64,000 bases of DNA from SSF14 sp046331245 (GCA_046331245.1 JAXLRH010000002.1:372001-436000), one strand, 5' to 3'. Positions 49,523-58,136 are shown, counted from the first letter of the stretch. Made by a program: numbers and translations. Notes: generated by a model from the letters alone, not told the origin.

Positions 49523-50326
49523 ATGAGCAGCGTCTGGAATCCCGACACCTACGAGCAGTTCGCCGACCTCCGCGCCAAGCCGTTCGACGACCTCGTGTCG
49601 CTGATCGAGCCGCCGGAGACACCGCCCGACGTGGTCGACCTCGGGTGCGGCACCGGAGCGCTCACCGCGTCGCTCGCCGAGCGCCTCGGCGCGCGGTCGG
49701 TGCTGGGCATCGACAGCTCGCCGGAAATGCTGGAGCGCGCCGCCGAGCACGACGGGGCCGGCGTGCGCTTCGAACGCGGCGACATCGCCACCTTCGACCG
49801 ACCGAGCTCGTTCGACGTGGTGATCTCGAACGCGGCGCTGCACTGGACCGACGACCACCGCGGCACCCTCGGACGATGGGCGCGCGCCGTGCGCCCCGGC
49901 GGCCAGATCGCCGTGCAGCTGCCCGCCAACTTCGCCCATCCGTCCCACACGGTGGCCGTGCGGGTCGGTCAGGACTCCTACTTCGACCGACGGTGGCGCA
50001 ACGGCGGGCAGCCGGCGGACCGGGGTCGCTTCGTGATGCCGCCCGCCGCGTACGCCGAGCTCCTGAACGAGCTGGGCTTCGCCACGCAGTCGGTGAGCCT
50101 GCACGTGTACCCGATGGTGCTGCCGTCGAGCGCGTCCGTCGTCGACTGGGTGCGAGGCACCCTGCTCGTGCCCTACCGCGCCGCCCTCGCACCCGACGAC
50201 TACGCCGAGTTCGAGCGCCGCTACGCCAAGGAGCTCGCGCTGGTGATCGGTGGGGAGAGCGGTGAGCGCTCGCCCTACTTCTACGCCTTCGACCGCATCC
50301 TCATGTGGGGTCGTCGGGCCCGGTGA
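49523..50326 (+). CDS. Trans-aconitate 2-methyltransferase-like SAM methyltransferase
   Basis: 267 residues. The SAM-binding VVDLGCGTGALTASLAE, the acidic GIDSSPEML, ISNAALHWTDDH and PGGQIAVQLPANF blocks, with the opening SVWNPDTYEQF, match the Tam family that methyl-esterifies trans-aconitate. A different small acid is possible. GGGAG lies 6 nt before the ATG. Its stop region overlaps by 26 bp the 3' end of the convergent gene. Confidence 0.83.
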   Translation: MSSVWNPDTYEQFADLRAKPFDDLVSLIEPPETPPDVVDLGCGTGALTASLAERLGARSVLGIDSSPEMLERAAEHDGAGVRFERGDIATFDRPSSFDVVISNAALHWTDDHRGTLGRWARAVRPGGQIAVQLPANFAHPSHTVAVRVGQDSYFDRRWRNGGQPADRGRFVMPPAAYAELLNELGFATQSVSLHVYPMVLPSSASVVDWVRGTLLVPYRAALAPDDYAEFERRYAKELALVIGGESGERSPYFYAFDRILMWGRRAR

Positions 50327-50747
50327 CCTGCGGCCCGAACGCGCCGATCGACCGGTAGTAGCCCTCCTGGGCGGTGAGGATCGCGACGACCTGCTCGTCG
50401 GTGAGCTCGATGTCGGCGTCGTCGGCACGGCCCAGGATGTACGCGAGGGGCTCGTCGTCGGTGACGACCACGAGGGCGGCGTTCACCTCGGCGTCGGTGC
50501 CGTAGGACGCGACCCCCTTCGTCTGCAGGTAGTCGAGGTGCCACAGCAGCACCTGTCGCACGTCGTCGTAGCTGACCACCGCGCTCACCGCCGGGTCGAC
50601 GTGGTCGCCCACGTAGACCACGGCGTCGTCGAGGTCGTAGACGGCCGGACGCGACTTCCCGGCCTGCTGCGCCGTGACCGATCCCACTGCCACCGCCGCC
50701 ACCACGAACGCCACGAGCGCGCTGAGCACGACGAAGATCCAGATCAC
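50301..50747 (-). CDS. Membrane-anchored protein of unknown function
   Basis: 148 residues: one N-terminal helix (about 2-23), then a soluble part facing outward. RPAVYDLDDAVVYVGDHVDPAVSAVVSYDDVRQVLLWHLDYLQ reads as an alternating strand-helix domain, followed by an acidic segment DEPLAYILGRADDADIELTDEQ. No family is recognised. The GTG start has TAGCGT 6 nt upstream. Confidence 0.65.
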   Translation of the reverse strand: MIWIFVVLSALVAFVVAAVAVGSVTAQQAGKSRPAVYDLDDAVVYVGDHVDPAVSAVVSYDDVRQVLLWHLDYLQTKGVASYGTDAEVNAALVVVTDDEPLAYILGRADDADIELTDEQVVAILTAQEGYYRSIGAFGPQVTGPDDPT

Positions 50748-50753
50748 GCGGAC

Positions 50754-50759
50754 ACGCTA
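50754..50759 (-). promoter_or_regulatory. -10 element for the 148-residue membrane protein (leaderless)
   Basis: TAGCGT on the minus strand, 6 nt before the GTG. Confidence 0.4.
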
Positions 50760-50775
50760 GCCACCCGACACGCCG

Positions 50776-50781
50776 TAGAGT
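50776..50781 (+). promoter_or_regulatory. -10 element for the MFS transporter gene
   Basis: TAGAGT ends 9 nt before the GTG start. Confidence 0.4.
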
Positions 50782-50790
50782 CAGTCGTCT

Positions 50791-51990
50791 GTGAAGCCAC
50801 GTAGCAACACGCCCCTGCTGTTGGCGATCGTCGCCGAAGCCATGGGATACGGGGCGATCTTCGGCCTGCTCGCCGACCTCCAGGACAAGTTCCACTTCTC
50901 CCAGTTCGGCCTCGGGGTGATCGCCGCCTCGGCCTTCCCGGCGGCGCTCGTCGGACAGCTGGGGCTCTCGCGGTACGCCGACCGCGGCCACACCCGCCGG
51001 CTGCTCTGGTTCGGCCTCGCCACGGCCGCAGCGGGCATGGTGTGGTTCTGGCTGGGCAGCTCGCTGGTGGAGTTCACGATCGCCCGCATGCTGGTCGGCC
51101 TGGGCTCGGGCACGTTCATCCCCTCGGCGCGCCGAGCCGTCCTGTGCCGCGACCCCCACAATCCCGGCAAGGCCATCTCCATGGCCGGCGCGGCGGACAT
51201 CGGCGGCTTCCTCATCGGCATCCCGGTGGCGAAGCAGCTCGAGGTGGCGTTCAACCACGATCCGAACAAGCCGTTCCTCGTGCTCGCGCTCGTCCTCCTG
51301 GCCATCGGCCCGCTGGCCACCCTCATCGACGAGCCGCCCCGGCACGAGTCGCACACCGGCGGCGACGAGGTGCGCAAGGTGTTCGCCATCCCCCTGGCAC
51401 GGGCCGGCATCATCATCGGCCTCGGCTTCGCGGCCCTCATCGGCACGTTCGACTCCATCGCCTCGCGGTTCCTCAAGGACCTCGGCGGCACCGACAACGA
51501 GCTCACCGTCGTGATGATCTCGCTGTTCGTCCCGCTCGTCGTCGCCATGCCCATCGCCGGTCGTCTGGTCGACCGCGTCGGCCCGGTCCGCGCCGGCACG
51601 ACCGCGCTGATCGTCTCGTCGCCGATCATCCTGGCGTTCGGCCTCACGCGGCACCTCGGCGTGATCGCGGCCCTCGGGGCCGCCGTCGCGCTCTGCTACG
51701 CGGTCGTCTACACGTCGGGCCAGGCAGCCGTCGCCGGGGCGACGGTGCCGGTCGGGCTGAGCGGGGCCGGACAGGGCGCCTACGAGGCCACCTACGCCGT
51801 CGGCTCCATGATGTGCGCCCTCACCGCGCCCCTCGTCTACATGGCGAACAACTCGATGCCCATGTGGGTCGTCGTGTCGATGCTCACGGTCATCGCCGCC
51901 GTCGCCGCCTGGTCGACGGCCGGGGCCAGCCGACGCGAGGAGGTCCACATGTCCGAGCTCGAGGAGCAGATGTACGAACAGCAGCTCTGA
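50791..51990 (+). CDS. Major facilitator superfamily transporter
   Basis: 399 residues with about 12 hydrophobic helices. The loop between helices 2 and 3 reads LSRYADRGHTRRLLWFG, a form of the MFS motif A, and helix 4 begins ARMLVGLGSGTFIPSARR. The second half repeats the pattern around AGRLVDRVGPVRAG. Likely a proton-driven efflux or uptake carrier; the substrate is unknown. Strong hairpins follow the stop. Confidence 0.87.
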   Translation: MKPRSNTPLLLAIVAEAMGYGAIFGLLADLQDKFHFSQFGLGVIAASAFPAALVGQLGLSRYADRGHTRRLLWFGLATAAAGMVWFWLGSSLVEFTIARMLVGLGSGTFIPSARRAVLCRDPHNPGKAISMAGAADIGGFLIGIPVAKQLEVAFNHDPNKPFLVLALVLLAIGPLATLIDEPPRHESHTGGDEVRKVFAIPLARAGIIIGLGFAALIGTFDSIASRFLKDLGGTDNELTVVMISLFVPLVVAMPIAGRLVDRVGPVRAGTTALIVSSPIILAFGLTRHLGVIAALGAAVALCYAVVYTSGQAAVAGATVPVGLSGAGQGAYEATYAVGSMMCALTAPLVYMANNSMPMWVVVSMLTVIAAVAAWSTAGASRREEVHMSELEEQMYEQQL

Positions 51991-51995
51991 CGCGC

Positions 51996-52027
51996 AGGAG
52001 GCCCGGGGCTCGCGCCCCGGGCCTCCT
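51996..52027. terminator. Strong 14-bp hairpin after the MFS gene
   Basis: AGGAGGCCCGGGGC pairs perfectly with GCCCCGGGCCTCCT around a TCGC loop. It stands between convergent genes and would stop transcripts from either side. Confidence 0.7.
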
Positions 52028-52080
52028 CCGTTCCGGCGTTGAATTTCGCCCCTGTAGGGCGTCTGAGCCCGGCGGAACGG
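52028..52080. terminator. Nested inverted repeat before the acyl-CoA dehydrogenase stop
   Basis: CCGTTCCG (52028-52035) pairs with CGGAACGG (52073-52080); inside lies CGCCC, CTGTA, GGGCG (52047-52061). On the minus strand it would lie directly after the acyl-CoA dehydrogenase gene. Confidence 0.45.
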
Positions 52081-52089
52081 GCCGAGTGG

Positions 52090-53205
52090 TCAGATCCCGA
52101 TGCGCTGAGCGAGCAGCTCGCGGTGGTAGGTGGGATCGCCGAGGAACAGCTCGGAGCTCTTCGCACGCTTGAAGTACAGGTGCGCCGGGTGCTCCCAGGT
52201 GAAGCCGATGCCGCCGTGAATCTGGATGTTCTCGGCGGTCGTGTGGAAGTACGCCTCCGAGCAGTAGCTCTTGGCGAGGCTCGCGACCGACGGCAGCTCG
52301 TCGTTCAGCTCCGAGGCGCACCAGCCGGCGTAGTAGGCGGCGGACTTGGCCGACTCGACCTCGAGCAGCATGTCGGCGCACTTGTGCTTGATGGCCTGGA
52401 ACGAGCCGATCGGACGACCGAACTGCACGCGGTCCTTGGCGTACTGCACGGCCATCTCGAGGCACTCCTGCGCCCCGCCGACCTGCTCGGCGGCGAGAGC
52501 GACGGCGGCGAGGTCGAGCACGCGGCTGAGGACGTCCCAGCCACCACCCTCGGTGCCGATGAGCGTCGCCGGCGTGTCGGCGAACGTGAGGCGGGCCTGC
52601 TTGCGGGTCTGGTCCATCGTGGACAGCGACTCGCGGGTGAGGCCGGCGGCGTCGCCGGCGACGGCGAAGAGGCTGACGCCCGACGCAGTGCGGGCGGCGA
52701 CGATGATCAGGTCGGCGATCGTGCCGTCGAGCACGTACATCTTCTCGCCCGAGATCGTGTACGAGTCACCCGAGCCGGTGGCGGCGACGGTGATGCCCGA
52801 CTCGTCCCACTTGCCGTTGGCCTCGGTGAAGGCCAGCGTGGCGATGGTCTCGCCGGACGCGATGCCGGGAAGGTGCGCGGCCTTGGCGGCGTCGTCGCCG
52901 GAGTGCAGGAGCGTGTTCGCGGCGAGCGCGACGGTGGCGAAGTACGGGGCGCACAGCAGGCGGCGACCCATCTCCTCGAGCACGACGATGAGCTCGACGT
53001 AGCTGTAGCCCGAGCCACCGAACTCCTCGGGGATGATGAGACCCTGCAGGCCCATCTGCTCACCCATCTGCGACCACACGGCGGGGTCGTAGCCGGAGTC
53101 GGTCTCCATCAGCTCGCGGACGGTGCCCTCGTCGCTCTTGGCGTTGAGGAAGTCACGGACGACCTTGCGGAGCTCTTCTTGTTCTTCGGAAAAGGCAAAG
53201 TTCAT
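52090..53205 (-). CDS. Acyl-CoA dehydrogenase family protein
   Basis: 371 residues. The ACAD fold is plain: PEEFGGSGYSYVEL, LAFTEANGKWDE, TISGEKMYVLDG, KDRVQFGRPIGSFQAIKHK and IQIHGGIGFTWEHPAHLY. It binds FAD and would desaturate an acyl-CoA. The catalytic Glu of the usual YEGT motif is not present (the region reads LFLGDPTYHR), as in the partner subunits of heteromeric actinobacterial FadE enzymes. No second ACAD gene is adjacent. Confidence 0.88.
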   Translation of the reverse strand: MNFAFSEEQEELRKVVRDFLNAKSDEGTVRELMETDSGYDPAVWSQMGEQMGLQGLIIPEEFGGSGYSYVELIVVLEEMGRRLLCAPYFATVALAANTLLHSGDDAAKAAHLPGIASGETIATLAFTEANGKWDESGITVAATGSGDSYTISGEKMYVLDGTIADLIIVAARTASGVSLFAVAGDAAGLTRESLSTMDQTRKQARLTFADTPATLIGTEGGGWDVLSRVLDLAAVALAAEQVGGAQECLEMAVQYAKDRVQFGRPIGSFQAIKHKCADMLLEVESAKSAAYYAGWCASELNDELPSVASLAKSYCSEAYFHTTAENIQIHGGIGFTWEHPAHLYFKRAKSSELFLGDPTYHRELLAQRIGI

Positions 53206-53246
53206 GGGCGACAGACTGGCCGCCACGATCGGCGACGACAACCCGC

Positions 53247-53272
53247 TCGGTGTACTCGTGTGTACACACCGA
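53247..53272. promoter_or_regulatory. Toxin-antitoxin operator palindrome
   Basis: TCGGTGT and ACACCGA bracket the site, and inside them GTGTAC (53250-53255) pairs with GTACAC (53262-53267) around 6 bp. It lies directly upstream of the -10 element of the antitoxin gene, where self-repression of such operons usually occurs. Confidence 0.5.
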
Positions 53273-53273
53273 C

Positions 53274-53279
53274 TACCCT
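53274..53279 (+). promoter_or_regulatory. -10 element for the antitoxin gene (leaderless)
   Basis: TACCCT ends 6 nt before the antitoxin ATG. Confidence 0.5.
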
Positions 53280-53285
53280 GCCTCC

Positions 53286-53564
53286 ATGGAACGAATCGGC
53301 GTCCGTGAGCTCCGTGGTGACCTGGCCGCAGCGGTGAAGCGGGCCGGCGCCGGCGAGCGCATCATCGTGACGGTCGGCGGCGCCCCCGTCGCCCAGCTCG
53401 GGCCGCTCGACGCGGGCGGCGACGGCGTGACCGTCGACGACCTCGTGGCCCGCGGGCTCCTCGTGCGGGCGCGCCGCGACGATCGCCCTCGCCCCGACTT
53501 CGTGATGCCGCTGTGGGCGGGCACCCGCCTCGACCAGCTCGTGCGCGAGGTGCGGGGGCGGTGA
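53286..53564 (+). CDS. Type II antitoxin (Phd/YefM-VapB like)
   Basis: 92 residues. MERIGVRELRGDLAAAVKR followed by GERIIVTVGGAPVAQLGP is the DNA-binding N-terminal half of Phd/YefM antitoxins; the rest is a flexible, basic toxin-binding tail. It would neutralise the PIN toxin encoded next and repress its own promoter. The stop overlaps the toxin start as GTGA, the tight coupling expected of such pairs. Confidence 0.85.
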   Translation: MERIGVRELRGDLAAAVKRAGAGERIIVTVGGAPVAQLGPLDAGGDGVTVDDLVARGLLVRARRDDRPRPDFVMPLWAGTRLDQLVREVRGR

Positions 53565-53971
53565 CGATCGCGCTCGACACCACCGCGCTGCTCGCCCGCT
53601 ACCTCGACGGGCCCTTCCGGCCCGTCATCATCGACGCGATGGACGCCGACCACGACTGGTGCGCCTCGGCGCTCGCGCTCAGCGAGGCACTCATGCTGAT
53701 CGAACAGATCGGCGACGACCCCCGCCGCGCCGACCACCTCCGCCGCGCCCTCCGCGACGACTGGGAGCGCGTGCACGTCGTGCCGGTCGACCAGCGCTGC
53801 CTCGACCGCGCCGCCGAGCTCGGGCGCACCCAGCCGCTCCGCACCGTGGACGCGCTCCACCTCGCGGCCGCCGATCGGCTGCCGAGGCCGGTGCGGTTCG
53901 CGACGTTCGACCCCGCCCAGATCCCGGTGGCGATGTCGCTCGGGTTCAGCGTCGTGTCGACGCCGGCCTGA
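53561..53971 (+). CDS. PIN-domain ribonuclease toxin (VapC type)
   Basis: 136 residues. The four acidic positions of the PIN active site are the Asp of IALDTTALL, Glu of LALSEAL, Asp of RTVDALHLAAA and Asp of ATFDPAQ. VapC toxins cleave tRNA or rRNA and stop translation. It is paired with the upstream antitoxin. Its last 26 bp overlap the end of the convergent glycosyltransferase gene. Confidence 0.87.
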   Translation: MTIALDTTALLARYLDGPFRPVIIDAMDADHDWCASALALSEALMLIEQIGDDPRRADHLRRALRDDWERVHVVPVDQRCLDRAAELGRTQPLRTVDALHLAAADRLPRPVRFATFDPAQIPVAMSLGFSVVSTPA

Positions 53972-54929
53972 CGCCGCGGTTCGACTCGCCGCGCGTCGCG
54001 AGCGGCGAGCGCAGCAGAGCTCGCGCCGCGAGGCCGGCGCGTCGGGGCGACGCGATCGACAGGCGCACGGTCATCAGCGCCGCCGCACCAACGGCCCGGG
54101 CGAAGGCGCCGGTTCCCCACCACTGCGCCGCGAACTGCAGCGTGCCCTCCCACCAGCGCAGCTCGCGCTCCCACCAGTTGGCGGCCGAACCGCCGCACTC
54201 GTGCTCGGCCCACGGCGTGGGGAGGTACAGCAACGTCCACCCGGCGGCCCGGAGCCGGCGACACAGATCGAGATCCTCCCCGTAGAGGAAGTACCGCTCG
54301 TCGAAGCCACCGATGGAGTCGAATGCCTCGCGCCGGATGAGCATCGCCGTCGCGGCGATGGTCTCGACCGCGACCACCGCGTCGGTGCCGCGGTCGACCT
54401 GGTGCGCAGCGCCCAGCGACCGGGCGAGACGCGCCACGAACCCGACCGAGAGCAGCCGCTTCGCGCCCAGCGCCCGACCGAGCAGATCGATCGGCCGGAG
54501 CTCGCGACCGCCGCTGCGCTCGAGATCGCCGGTCGCCTCCGTGCGGATGAGCCCCTGCGCGGCGCCGGCCGAGGGGTCGGCGGCGAGCGCCTCCAAGCCG
54601 GCGGCGATCGCGATGCGGGTGAGGTCCGCGTCGGGGTTCATGAGGAGCACGTACTCCGCCGTCGACGCGGCGACGGCGCGGTTGATGCCGGCGCCGAACC
54701 CGGGATTGGTCGGGTCGTGGAGGATCGTCGCTCCGGCCCGCGCCGCCGCGGCGCCGCTGCCGTCGTCGCCATGGTCGACCACGATGACGCGGCCGTCGAC
54801 GCCGTACGACCGGAGGCCGCGCACGCGCTGCTCGATGCGGTCGACGTTGCCGAACGCGACCATCGCGACGTCGACCGTCGGGCGCACGCGTCCGGCGACG
54901 GCTGCCGGGTCGGTGGCGGCGAGCGTCAC
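53946..54929 (-). CDS. Family 2 glycosyltransferase
   Basis: 327 residues from a GTG overlapping the previous stop (GTGA). DVAMVAFGN, VIVVDHGDDGS, NPGFGAGINRAV and LLMNPDADLT give the GT-A nucleotide site, and FLYGEDLDLCRRLRAAGW is the acceptor-side signature of rhamnosyltransferase-like GT2 enzymes. The C-terminal 60 residues contain an amphipathic, possibly membrane-associated stretch. It is the second of two consecutive GT2 genes at the start of the second glycan cluster. Confidence 0.83.
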   Translation of the reverse strand: MTLAATDPAAVAGRVRPTVDVAMVAFGNVDRIEQRVRGLRSYGVDGRVIVVDHGDDGSGAAAARAGATILHDPTNPGFGAGINRAVAASTAEYVLLMNPDADLTRIAIAAGLEALAADPSAGAAQGLIRTEATGDLERSGGRELRPIDLLGRALGAKRLLSVGFVARLARSLGAAHQVDRGTDAVVAVETIAATAMLIRREAFDSIGGFDERYFLYGEDLDLCRRLRAAGWTLLYLPTPWAEHECGGSAANWWERELRWWEGTLQFAAQWWGTGAFARAVGAAALMTVRLSIASPRRAGLAARALLRSPLATRGESNRGVRPASTRR

Positions 54930-55654
54930 GCGGCCCGCCGGTGACGCCAGAGGTGACGCACCACGTTCACGCCGTGCTGGGCGCCGCGCACCGTCATCAG
55001 GTTGCGGTGACGACGGCGCGGCGGATGCAGGCACGCCGCGGCCGCCACCTGACGGATCCGGTGACCGGCCGCGCCGAGACGCAGGCAGAAGTCGACGTCT
55101 TCGGGACCGTAGAAGTACGTCTCGTCGAGCCCGCCGACCGCGTCCCACGCCGAACGCCGCACGAGCTGGCAGGCGCCAATGGCGAAGTCGACGTCCCACG
55201 ACGGAGCGGTGGTGTCGCCCGTCGGCTCGTAGCCGTCGCGGCGATTGAGGGCCCGCTCGGCCTTCACGCGGAACGTGGGAGCGGCGCCGGCGCTGTCGGT
55301 CGGTCGCTGGTCGACGAAGACCGGCGCGGCCATCGCCACGCCGTCGTCACCGAGCTCGGCCACCAGCCGAGCGAGGCAGTCGGGGCGGAGCTCAGCGTCG
55401 CTGTCGAGGAGGAGCAGGTACGGCGCCGAGCCCAGCCGGGCGCCCTGGTTGCGGGCTGCGGCGACGCCCCGGTTCTCGTCGTTCCGGACGAGCGCGACGC
55501 CCGCCGGCACGGTGACTGGCTCGTCGCTGCCGTTGTCGACGACGACCACGCGCACGTCGACGCCGGTGGATCCGAGTGCCGACTCCACGGCCCGCTCGAG
55601 ACGCGGCCCGTCGTTCCACGTCAGGATCACGACGTCGACGACTGGAACGGTCAC
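54926..55654 (-). CDS. Family 2 glycosyltransferase
   Basis: 242 residues. VDVVILTWNDGPRLERAVES, VVVVDNGSDE, RGVAAARNQGA and LLLDSDAEL are the GT-A motifs, with YFYGPEDVDFCLRLGAAGHR near the C-terminus. The GTG start lies 6 nt after TAGGAT on the minus strand. It is translationally coupled to the next GT2 gene and divergent from a flippase gene, a common order in glycan clusters. Confidence 0.83.
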   Translation of the reverse strand: MTVPVVDVVILTWNDGPRLERAVESALGSTGVDVRVVVVDNGSDEPVTVPAGVALVRNDENRGVAAARNQGARLGSAPYLLLLDSDAELRPDCLARLVAELGDDGVAMAAPVFVDQRPTDSAGAAPTFRVKAERALNRRDGYEPTGDTTAPSWDVDFAIGACQLVRRSAWDAVGGLDETYFYGPEDVDFCLRLGAAGHRIRQVAAAACLHPPRRRHRNLMTVRGAQHGVNVVRHLWRHRRAA

Positions 55655-55660
55655 CCCGAT

Positions 55661-55666
55661 ATCCTA
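55661..55666 (-). promoter_or_regulatory. -10 element for the GT2 pair (leaderless)
   Basis: TAGGAT on the minus strand, 6 nt before the GTG start. Confidence 0.5.
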
Positions 55667-55671
55667 CCGTC

Positions 55672-56922
55672 ATGGTCACTTTGAGCGGTCGGGCGACCAC
55701 GGTGAGGCAGGGATCGTCGATCGCCCTGCGAGCCGCCGGCACCGCGCTCGAGTTCGTCGGCTACGTGATCCTGGCGCGCCGCCTCGGTCCCGGCGCCTTC
55801 GGCCAGATCTCGGTCGCCCTCGTGATCGTGCGGTTCGCCGCGCTCCTCGGCGACAGCGGCGCCGGGTACGGGGGCACCCGTGAGGTGGCAAGCCGTGGCG
55901 TCGACTCCCCGCGTGTCTGGGCCTGGCAGCGCAACCGGCAGATCCGCTCCGTCGGCCTGGCCGTGGTGTTCGTCGTCGCCTGCGCGGTGTCGGGCCATGT
56001 CGCGCTGATGCCGTTCGCGATCGGCCTCGTCGCCCGCGGCGCCCATCGCGACTGGATCGCGCTGGGCGAAGGCGCCGTCGTCCGGTCGTCGGCGCCGGGC
56101 ATCGTGCACGGTCTCGTCATCGTCACCGGCGCCGCCCTCGTGTCCTCGCTCGGCGCGGCGGCGATGGTCGCCGGAGCGGCGGCCGCCGCGTGGATCGCGA
56201 CCTCGGCCGTCCTGAACCCGCGGCCGGCGCACGCCGCACCGGCAGCCGGCTCCGACACCGGCGGGCTCGCCGGACGCACCGCGACGATCGGGTCGTGGGG
56301 CCTGGTCGCACTGTTCGCCGACAGCCTCGTCCAGTCGCTCGACGTCGTGCTGCTGTCGTTCCTGCGCAGCAACGCCGAGGCCGGCGTGTACGCGGCCGTG
56401 TACCGCATCCCGAACGCGCTGCTCCTGCTGCTCGGCCTGTCCGTCACCTCCGCCGTCCCGCGCATGGTCGCGCTGCACGCCGACCCCGAGGCGGCACCGG
56501 CGCTCCGCCGTCGATGTCTCCGGCTCGGCGCCGTGCTCGCGGCGGTCACGCTCACGATCGGACTCGTGGCGGTCGGCACGGTCGGCACCGTGTTCGGCCC
56601 GGCGTACACGGCGGGGCGACGCCCGCTTCTCCTCCTGCTCCTCGCCACGACGTTCACGGCCTTCTCGGTGCCGCTGCGCACGCTGCAGCTGGTCACCGGG
56701 AGCGATCGTGCGGTCGCCCGCGCCGCGGTCACCAACTCGCTGCTCGTCACCGCGGGCTACCTCGTGCTGATCCCGCGCTGGGGGATGATCGGCGCCGCTG
56801 CGGCAACCGCCGTCGCGCAGTTCCTCTACCTGGTGTTCTTCGTGGCGGTCACGGCCGGTTCCCCGACGGAGGCGGCCGCGGTGTCGCCCTCGCCGGTGCG
56901 GCCGGCGACCTCACGCACGTGA
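55672..56922 (+). CDS. Oligosaccharide flippase (Wzx-like, MOP superfamily)
   Basis: 416 residues with about 12 helices. The start RQGSSIALRAAGTALEFVGYVILARRLGPGAFGQISVA is typical of Wzx/RfbX-type flippases, and a second half opening DSLVQSLDVVLLSFLRSNAEAGVYAAVYR repeats the pattern. It would turn undecaprenyl-linked glycan to the outer face of the membrane. Its 3' end overlaps by 97 bp the end of the convergent GT4 gene. TACCGT lies only 1 nt before the ATG, so the true start could be a few codons downstream. Confidence 0.85.
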   Translation: MVTLSGRATTVRQGSSIALRAAGTALEFVGYVILARRLGPGAFGQISVALVIVRFAALLGDSGAGYGGTREVASRGVDSPRVWAWQRNRQIRSVGLAVVFVVACAVSGHVALMPFAIGLVARGAHRDWIALGEGAVVRSSAPGIVHGLVIVTGAALVSSLGAAAMVAGAAAAAWIATSAVLNPRPAHAAPAAGSDTGGLAGRTATIGSWGLVALFADSLVQSLDVVLLSFLRSNAEAGVYAAVYRIPNALLLLLGLSVTSAVPRMVALHADPEAAPALRRRCLRLGAVLAAVTLTIGLVAVGTVGTVFGPAYTAGRRPLLLLLLATTFTAFSVPLRTLQLVTGSDRAVARAAVTNSLLVTAGYLVLIPRWGMIGAAAATAVAQFLYLVFFVAVTAGSPTEAAAVSPSPVRPATSRT

Positions 56923-58130
56923 CCCAGGTACGTCTCGACCGCCGGCGCCCACGAGAACCGTTGCACGGCACGCTCGCGAAGGGCCGCCGGATCGAACCGG
57001 TCCGGTGATGCGATCGTCGTGGCGAGCGCGTCGGCCAGGCGAGCCGCGTCGCGCTCGACGAGGAAGCCGGTGACACCGTCCTCGACCGTCTCGCGGAAGC
57101 CGCCCTCGGCGACGGCGATCACGGGCGTGCCGGTTGCCAGCGATTCGGGGACCGACAGGCCGAACGGCTCGAGGTGCGCGGCACACACGGTTGCGATCGC
57201 CGAGCCGTAGAGCTCGTTCAGGGCGATGTCGGAGATGCCGGCGCGCACGTCGAGGGTGACGCCACGGGCGGTCGCCATCGCTTCCAGGGTCTCGCGGTAG
57301 CGGGCGTCGCCGCGCTCGTTCGGGATGACGAGCGTCGGGCGCAGGTCCACCGGCAGCCGGCCGATCGCCTCCACGACCAGATCGTGCCCCTTCGCCGGCA
57401 CGAGCGCGCCGACGGAGAGCACGTGGCCGGACCGGGGAGCGGTCGAGAGCGTGAACCGATCGAGGTCGGTGCCGAGCGGCGACACGTGGCCCACGCGGCC
57501 GTAGGCGCGGGCGACGGCCTCGGCGCTGAAGGCCGAGTTGCAGAGGATGCGATCGGCGGCCCGACCGCTCGCGACGTCGACCGATCGCAGCCACAGGTTC
57601 ATCCCGGCCATGGCGCCGCGTGCAGCGACGGCGAGCGGGCCCGAACGCCCGTCGAGCACCCGGGTCGGGTCGAGCTCGTACTCGTAGCTCTGCCGACGCG
57701 GCTCCTGGGCGTAGTACACCGACGGCGTCCGCACGGAGCGGAGCGTGCTGGTGGCGCCGAAGTAGCGGCTGTTGTGGGCGATCACCACGTCGTACCCGCC
57801 GGCGTCGATCCGTTCGGCCAGCCGCCGCTCGGCCTCGATCACGGCCCGCCAGAGCAGCGGCTCGGCGCCGCGCCCGAGACGTGATGCCGCCGACGACAGG
57901 CATACCGACTCGCGCACCGTGCGCCCGACGGCCTGCGCCAGACGCCCGTCGGCGGCGCCCGGGTAGCGGTCCCACTCCCCGAGGTCGACGGTGAACTCGT
58001 CGTACTCGATCTCGTCGCCGGTCCGCTCGACGAGTTCGGTCATCACCCGCACGGCGCCGCCGGGCGGGAGCAGGTGGCACAGGGCGGCGCGGATCGGACG
58101 CCGCGGAGAACCCGTCACCGCCTCGGACAT
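56826..58130 (-). CDS. Family 4 glycosyltransferase
   Basis: 434 residues, GT-B fold. The first domain contains DVVIAHNSRYFGATS; the second begins near LSVGALVPAKGHDLVVEAIGRL and ends with the donor-binding EPFGLSVPE (the E-x7-E motif), ATGTPVIAVAEGGFRETV and DGVTGFLV. It transfers a sugar from a nucleotide donor with retention. The ATG follows TAGGCT by 6 nt. It is probably part of the same glycan pathway as the flanking flippase and GT2 genes. Confidence 0.87.
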   Translation of the reverse strand: MSEAVTGSPRRPIRAALCHLLPPGGAVRVMTELVERTGDEIEYDEFTVDLGEWDRYPGAADGRLAQAVGRTVRESVCLSSAASRLGRGAEPLLWRAVIEAERRLAERIDAGGYDVVIAHNSRYFGATSTLRSVRTPSVYYAQEPRRQSYEYELDPTRVLDGRSGPLAVAARGAMAGMNLWLRSVDVASGRAADRILCNSAFSAEAVARAYGRVGHVSPLGTDLDRFTLSTAPRSGHVLSVGALVPAKGHDLVVEAIGRLPVDLRPTLVIPNERGDARYRETLEAMATARGVTLDVRAGISDIALNELYGSAIATVCAAHLEPFGLSVPESLATGTPVIAVAEGGFRETVEDGVTGFLVERDAARLADALATTIASPDRFDPAALRERAVQRFSWAPAVETYLGHVREVAGRTGEGDTAAASVGEPAVTATKNTR

Positions 58131-58136
58131 GGAGGC

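Noticed and set aside
53946..55654. One glycosyltransferase split by a frameshift
   Set aside because: Each of the two coupled frames has its own complete GT-A N-terminus and its own ED-type acceptor motif, so they are two enzymes.
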